Origin: Carettochelys insculpta
Taxonomy: Eukaryota > Chordata > Testudines > Carettochelyidae
Reading direction: 5' to 3'
Assembly: GCF_033958435.1 (NCBI RefSeq)
Contig: NC_134160.1
Location: 10,155,001-10,219,000 of the forward strand
Length of the DNA: 64,000 bases
Both the position numbers and the translations under genes were made by a program. Under the pieces are notes generated by a model that did no database searches, was not told the DNA's origin, and saw only the letters and a program-made list of their open reading frames with translations. This document shows positions 59,141-64,000 of the stretch, piece by piece. Each line of letters begins with the position of its first letter. Position 1 is the stretch's first letter.

Positions 59141-62100
59141 ACCAACAAAAAAAGTACCGTAGGCACCACACCATTGGCTCTGCAGTAGCAGTTCAGTTTC
59201 CAAAACCATGTACACCCCATCACCAATGTTATATGCCACGTTTGTTTCAAGCTTGGGAGCAAAAAAGCAGGTCAAAGCAAGAGATGAAACAGGTTAATAA
59301 GCTCTGATGGGTCCATCACAGATAACACATGAACCGGAGGATGGAGGAACGCACGCACGCACGCACGCGATTCAGGACTTGTTTGATCTTGCTTGAGCTG
59401 CACAACCAGGAGGTCAGAAACAAACAAACATTCTCCATTCACCTCTGGATGGCACAAGTTGCATTATCAATACTCACATCAAGGTTGCCTGCAGAGCCTG
59501 CCTGAAAACCCGTGGGATATTCCCTCCAATTTTGACTCCACAGGCATACTCCTTTAGTTGCCAGGTACCTACTGCGATTTTTCTCTTGGTTTATGGAGCC
59601 TTTGAGCCGCACTGCCACAGGCAGAGAACATCAGGAGTTTGTAGCACTTACCCTAATCCTCTCTTGCATTTGGGATGCTGACCCTCATTGTCCAAGGCTT
59701 CAGCCATTCCTGAGTTGCTGCTCCCCAGACCCAGTCCCTCCATCCAGCCCTGCCTCTCCATCACCTTCCTGCCTATACCCTGGAAGAGGGGAGAGAAGGG
59801 AAAAAAAGAAAAATCACTGCATGTAAGCCAGCATGACTTCTGGGAGCAAGTGGGCCAGTGATTACCCAGAGTAAACCCACTAAGGTCCATAACACACCAG
59901 AGGATCAGTTTCCATTAAGGCTAATCATTCCTGGCCAAGTGTCTTTTGCAGATGTCACATGCATTTGTAAAGCCTCCAAGCTGCCCAGTATGCCACTGCC
60001 CAAACCACAGCTCCATGATACCTTCACTTTTACAGAGATTCATAAACAGCTTTGAAAAGCAACCCTACAAGAAAAGCAGGTGGCTAGTTAGTCCAAGTCC
60101 TGCATTTCTCAGTCATTTCAAGCTTCCATTTACCAACTATCTTTTGCCTCCCACCCAGACAGCATGAGCAGTACACTTGCTAGTCTTACCTTGGTGTATT
60201 TCTCAAAGGTCCCAATTTGTTGTCCTGAAACATATCCATCCTCCAAACCATCCCGTAGTCTCTGCTCCAAGCGCATCTGTACCAAATCACGGGCATCCTT
60301 ATCACCTCCATCTCAGTAGGAAGGGGAGACACAGCAGAAGTTAAGGGAGAAATAGGACAGGGCAGACATTGCCCAGTACAGGGGAGAAATAAGGGACTTC
60401 CAGCAGGTGTCTTTGCCAAGCCTAGAATGTTGGTGCTCCAAGCGTTTTGGCCTGTTGTTTCTCATTTAACCTGCTTTAAAAGATAAGCTACACGGCTGCA
60501 TTTTAAGAGCTGCTCTCCAAGCAAAGGTTTTAAAGGAACCCAGCTTTGAACAAGAGAATTTCGTTAGCGGGTTTCAGAGACCAGATCATGTGTTTGAAGT
60601 TGGAGCACTCACCTGCACTGCTAGAAACTGAACAGCTTCATTCTATAGTGCAGAATGCAAGGCTGATGAAAATGGAGTGAGCCTGGTTCACTGTTTGGCA
60701 TTCCCAGTGGCCAATTATGTTCAGAGTTTCAAAGTTTCCTAATTTAATACTCATAGGCTGTGCCTACACTGGCATTCCTCTTTTGAAAGAGAAATGCAAA
60801 TGAGGGAACTCAAATGCAAATGAGGCACTGATTTACATCTCATGCTTCACTTGCATAATCTCAGTTCCCAAAGAAATTTGTTCAAAAGAAAAGAGCAGTG
60901 TAGACAAAGCTCTTTCGAAGATGGGGGTTTATGTTCAAGAGAGCCTTGGTTACACTGCTTTTTTTTTTTTTTTTGTTTCCCTTTGAAAAAAAGTCTCTTC
61001 CAAAAAGATTATGCAAATGAAGCATGATATGTAAATCAGCACCTTATTTGCATTCCAAGGAATGCGAGTGTAGAGACAGCCTTTGGCACTCATCCTGGGA
61101 AGGTTTAGCATCTAGTCTAAGGACTAGACTTAGTCCTGAACTGTTCAAGGGCCCCTGCCTATCTGAGCTCACCAGGACTCCCAACTCCACTTTACACTGA
61201 GATTTTTTAGGCCCCTACGGGAGCCTGGGAGATAAGCAGCTATGCTTCTTCAGGCTCCTGGTTCTAGGGCTGCTAGACACATCTCACTTTAACTGCAACC
61301 CTAACAGGAATACAAGGACTCTTGCTGCTGGGCTGCCACTGTTACCTGTCTCTATGGGTGATGGCACATTTCAGCTCCAATACCTTTGTCATAGTAGATG
61401 CTCATGTCCACATCCCAGTCATCTGCCGTCTGTTCATCAAAGTCTGCCGAGAGAAAACAGTTCATGGAATTAGATGCCTGTATCTATCACGGGAGCAGCT
61501 CGTCAGCACAGCAGAACACATTGTTAATATCTGTTAACGGCAGCTTGACAGTCCTGTTAACCTAAGAACTAGAGATAAAGTGGGTGAAATAATATTTCTT
61601 GCACTCGCTTTTACTGGCGAGAGCTGTTTTGGAGGTTTTTCCAACCTGACCTGAGGAACAGCTGTTTAAGCTCCAAAGCATCTCTCACCCACACAAGTGA
61701 CTAACAAATATTATCTCACCCACTTTGTCTCTAATCCATCCACCTTGTCTATGTTAATATCATGCATCTGTGGGAGCAACAGAAAGAGCTTCCAGGACTG
61801 CAAAACAGGAATACTGAGCTTTGTCTTCAAACCTCTCCTAGATGTGTCATGTCTGAGGGTAGTTTCCTAAACAGGAGTGCAGTGCTCAGATTCTCAGAGG
61901 AGTTTGTTCAGGGTTGGTACAGTGCTCACTAATCACTATTTGAGATTATAACTGTTGGTCCCTCATCCGAAAACTTTCCCCCAAGTTTCTTTATCCCTAG
62001 TTCTTAATCTGCGTCTCATGAAACCAGCGCTCAGTCAAAGTGCCTTGGGACACATTCAGATCTAAAGAACACCCACTCCTGCCAACAAGAGTGCTGCTTC

Positions 62101-64000
62101 TTATCTCAGACCAAGAATTCTGAATAGACGTTAAAAAACTAAGTCACCCTCTCATCTCTAGCAGTAACCTTAATTAGCAAAAACAACATCCAGAGGACAG
62201 AAACCTGCATTGCTTTTGTCCACGCTGGAGATAGTCTCTAGGGCTGCCAACATGGCATGCACACACCCACACTAAGTTTACTAAGAGCATTTGAAAGACT
62301 CGGGGCTTTAGTTGAAGAGGGAGAGATGTAGATTAGATATTAGGAAAAACTACTTCCCCAGGAGGGAGGTGAAGCACTGGAATGTGTTGCCTAGAGAGGT
62401 CGTGGATTCTCCATCCCTGGAGGTTTTTAAGTCCCCACTTGACAAGGTCCTGTCTGGGATGACTTAGTGGGGGTTGATCCTGCCTGAAGCAGGGGGCTGG
62501 ACTAGATGACCTCTTATGGTCCCTTCCAAACCTAGATTCTGTAATTCTGTGGGGCTTTCGAAGGGCATTTTGAGGGGTCAGCTCCTATATAAGTACATCA
62601 CCTTCTGCATAGGCTCTGTGGACTAGCTGCTAACCATGTGGATGAGGAGACAAAAGAAAGGAGCCCTCCTCACAAAATTACAACTTCTCTCCATTCTGTT
62701 CAAAAGTTTATCTAACCTGATCCCTATAAAACATACCCAGCAGCTTCTCCAGATATATTGCTATAATCTGTGATATTAAATGTAGCTCCCTCATAAAACC
62801 GGAGGGGACCTTCAGAGGTCATTGAATCCAGTCTCCTGCCCTCACAGGAGGGCCTAGCACCATCCCTGATGGGTTTTTTTAATGTTTGCTCCAGGCCTCT
62901 AAATGGCCCCCTCAAGGAGGGAGCTCAGAGCCCTAGGGTTAGCAGGCCAACGCTCAAAACCATTGGGCTATCCCTTCCTCCCAGGGAGGGATCAAATCCT
63001 TCCACAGACACTGGAGCATCAGAGAACTTGTGAAGGTTTGTACAGCTGATCCCTTAGTGCACACAGTGTTCATGTTTAGGTAACTGCTGTGCACAAGACA
63101 CCCTTCCCTCACAGGAGGGCATGAGCAATACATTACCTCCTTGCTCTTCCTGCCAGTACTGAGCATCTGTGTAGAAGACCAACCCAGAGCCTCCCTTCTC
63201 CCACTTCAGCTCAATCTCCTCTTCATACAGCCGCTCTTTTGTGCGTTCCTGACTTGTCACGTCCTCATGCAGAGCTTCGTGTCGCTCCCACTCTTCACAC
63301 CTATCATCATCCTGCAAAGGAACAAGGAAGACCATTGAGCCCAATACAGCAATGGCACTTGGCCAGACCTAGACTCACACCCTTCCATTTTGTCCCCCAC
63401 ATTCCAATTGCTCACTCTGTGGGGCATCACCTACAATTCCCAATAATCAGCTATCAGCATTAGTCCACTCGCTTCGCTGAGCAAGCCTTTTCAGAGTCAA
63501 ACACCAGGACAGCTGGTAAGAGCTTAATTCCCTCTCCCCTGTCCATGGGCAGGAAAGCAGAGGTGGTGTTTAGAAGTTCCAGCCTTCTGATCCTCTGCTC
63601 AGGCTCTGTGCCAAGCCTATCAGAATGAGTGCCCTGGCACCTCATAATTGGCTCATCACAGATGAGAAAACAGGTTCTCTCAGCAAAGGTGAAATACCAC
63701 CAAAAGCCATCAGAGCTTAGCACTTAAGGCTGTTTCCACACATGCCACTTTCTCCAAAAAAAATTTTGCGTGTGTAGAAACAGCCTTACAGAAAAGTGTA
63801 TATTCATGGTTTATAATACAATTATCAACAACAAAATACTGTCTGTATAGTACTGTCATACAGGCAGATATCCACTCCCCAGAAAGCCATGGCATTCCCT
63901 CCATGCTGTTTACAGTTATATGGTCAGCCCTGAAATTTGACAGAAGAAAACTACTTACATCATCTGAATGAGACTCTTCTGCTTCTTCCTCCTTTGGTCC
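58547..64000 (-). CDS. GPATCH3: G-patch domain-containing protein 3, C-terminal part (six exons)
   Basis: Nuclear G-patch protein; the mammalian protein is reported to act in transcription and to restrain RIG-I/MAVS antiviral signalling (family knowledge). G-patch domains usually bind DEAH helicases. Exons 63959 (to edge), 63311-63137, 61443-61384, 60311-60190, 59779-59652 and 58760-58547 join in phase to 741 nt (246 aa plus stop). Order: an acidic stretch (PKEEEAEESHSDDDDD), EEWERHEALHEDVTSQERTK, WEKGGSGLVFYTDAQYWQEE, TADDWDVDMSIYYD, the G-patch (GIGRKVMERQGWMEGLGLG ... KRGLGYHGE) and a basic C-terminus ending SPSAS. The N-terminal half is outside the window. Confidence 0.95.
58761..59651 (-). 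other. GPATCH3 last intron
   Basis: GT-AG intron. Holds an (AT)n microsatellite at 59098-59138 and an (ACGC)n run at about 59349-59367. Confidence 0.85.
59098..59138. repeat. (AT)n microsatellite
   Basis: About 20 AT dinucleotides. Confidence 0.95.
59652..59779 (-). CDS. GPATCH3: GPATCH3 G-patch exon
   Basis: Acceptor CCTCTTCCAG, donor GTAAGTGC at 59651. Encodes GIGRKVMERQGWMEGLGLGS, then EALDNEGQHPKCKRGL. The spaced glycines and the aromatic after QG are the G-patch signature. Confidence 0.95.
60190..60311 (-). CDS. GPATCH3: GPATCH3 exon before the G-patch
   Basis: Acceptor TCCCCTTCCTACTGAG, donor GTAAGACT at 60189. Encodes (D)GGDKDARDLVQMRLEQRLRD, then GLEDGYVSGQQIGTFEKYTK. Confidence 0.93.
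60312..61383 (-). other. GPATCH3 intron with a fold-back element
   Basis: GT-AG intron. The 328-bp inverted-repeat element at 60755-61082 fills a third of it. Confidence 0.8.
60755..61082. mobile_element. Fold-back element with ATGCAAATGA core
   Basis: Ends AGGCTGTGCCTACACTGGCA TTCC and (complement) AGGCTGTCTCTACACTCGCATTCC. Long inverted arms contain ATGCAAATGAGG, CTTTTGAAAGAG and TTTCGAAG. 328 bp with a poly-T centre. No protein frame. Confidence 0.8.
61384..61443 (-). CDS. GPATCH3: GPATCH3 60-nt exon
   Basis: Acceptor TTTTCTCTCGGCAG, donor GTATTGG at 61383. Encodes (D)FDEQTADDWDVDMSIYYDK with split Asp codons at both ends. Found by protein match; too short to stand out as an open frame. 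Confidence 0.92.
62310..62552 (+). repeat. CR1 LINE 3' end
   Basis: GATTAGATATTAGGAAAAAC, GGAATGTGTTGCCTAGAGAG, CTCCATCCCTGGAGGTTTTT and CCTAGATTCTGTAATTCTGT. Confidence 0.9.
62775..62990 (-). repeat. CR1-like LINE fragment, reverse orientation
   Basis: ACCGGAGGGGACCTTCAGAG, GTCATTGAATCCAGTCTCCT and CCTAGCACCATCCCTGATGG, in reverse relative to the CR1 3' end. Confidence 0.75.
63137..63311 (-). CDS. GPATCH3: GPATCH3 exon: conserved linker
   Basis: Acceptor TCCTTTGCAG, donor GTAATG at 63136. Encodes DDDRCEEWERHEALHEDVTS, QERTKERLYEEEIELKWEKG and GSGLVFYTDAQYWQEEQG, nearly identical to mammalian GPATCH3. Confidence 0.95.
63312..63958 (-). other. GPATCH3 intron
   Basis: GT-AG intron with a 64-bp miniature inverted-repeat element at 63725-63788. 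Otherwise nothing recognised. Confidence 0.8.
63725..63788. mobile_element. 64-bp minimal fold-back element
   Basis: TAAGGCTGTTTCCACACATG and complement TAAGGCTGTTTCTACACACG are inverted over about 21 bases with a short A-rich centre. Smallest member of the GGCTGT...TACACA group. Confidence 0.7.
63959..64000 (-). CDS. GPATCH3: GPATCH3 exon, cut by the window edge
   Basis: Last 14 codons of an exon, GPKEEEAEESHSDD, then donor GTAAGT at 63958. Phase 0. The acidic run continues in the next exon. Confidence 0.88.

Larger units (their letters stand above)
61444..63136 (-). other. GPATCH3 intron with CR1 pieces
   Basis: GT-AG intron. CR1 3' ends in forward (about 62310-62552) and reverse (about 62775-62990) orientation. 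The rest is unremarkable. Confidence 0.75.

Overview
The window is a stretch of vertebrate nuclear genome, most likely from a cryptodiran turtle. The protein genes are vertebrate, and the repeats are of the kind found in turtles: CR1 LINE 3' ends, Cry-type tRNA-derived SINEs, MIR/CORE SINEs, nonautonomous Tc1/mariner-like elements and many fold-back elements. Species cannot be named from sequence alone.

Four protein genes are recognised by comparing the exon translations with vertebrate families as I know them. They are in the same order and orientation as on human 1p36.11: ZDHHC18 (+, 3' six coding exons, 3428-13346), SFN (+, single exon, 26544-27284), GPN2 (-, five coding exons plus a predicted 5' noncoding exon, 45558-55633 region) and GPATCH3 (-, last six coding exons, 58547-64000, running off the window). 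Every splice junction listed was placed by hand so that donor, acceptor and reading phase agree.

Layout: 1-3427 is ZDHHC18 intron; 3428-13346 holds exons for the DHHC catalytic core, two membrane spans and the C-terminus; 13347-20340 is 3' UTR and flank with several candidate poly(A) signals; 20341-26543 is repeat-rich flank of SFN; 27285-27920 is the SFN 3' UTR; 27925-44900 has no recognisable gene and holds CR1, Tc1-like, microsatellite and fold-back elements; 44902-55633 is GPN2; 55230-55780 is a CpG-rich promoter-like region; 55800-64000 is the 3' part of GPATCH3.

The genes do not form one pathway: ZDHHC18 is a Golgi-type protein palmitoyltransferase, SFN a phosphoserine-binding adaptor (14-3-3 sigma), GPN2 a GPN-loop GTPase linked to RNA polymerase assembly, and GPATCH3 a nuclear G-patch protein. 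What stands out is RNA processing and repeat structure. ZDHHC18 contains a textbook AT-AC U12-type intron, and GPN2, about 40 kb away, contains a U12-type GT-AG intron. A family of hairpin elements shares one short terminal sequence but has quite different cores. One copy of it next to the GPN2 promoter has kept its CpGs while a second copy elsewhere has lost many. I saw no bacterial-type operon, CRISPR array, tRNA, rRNA or intact mobile-element protein gene.
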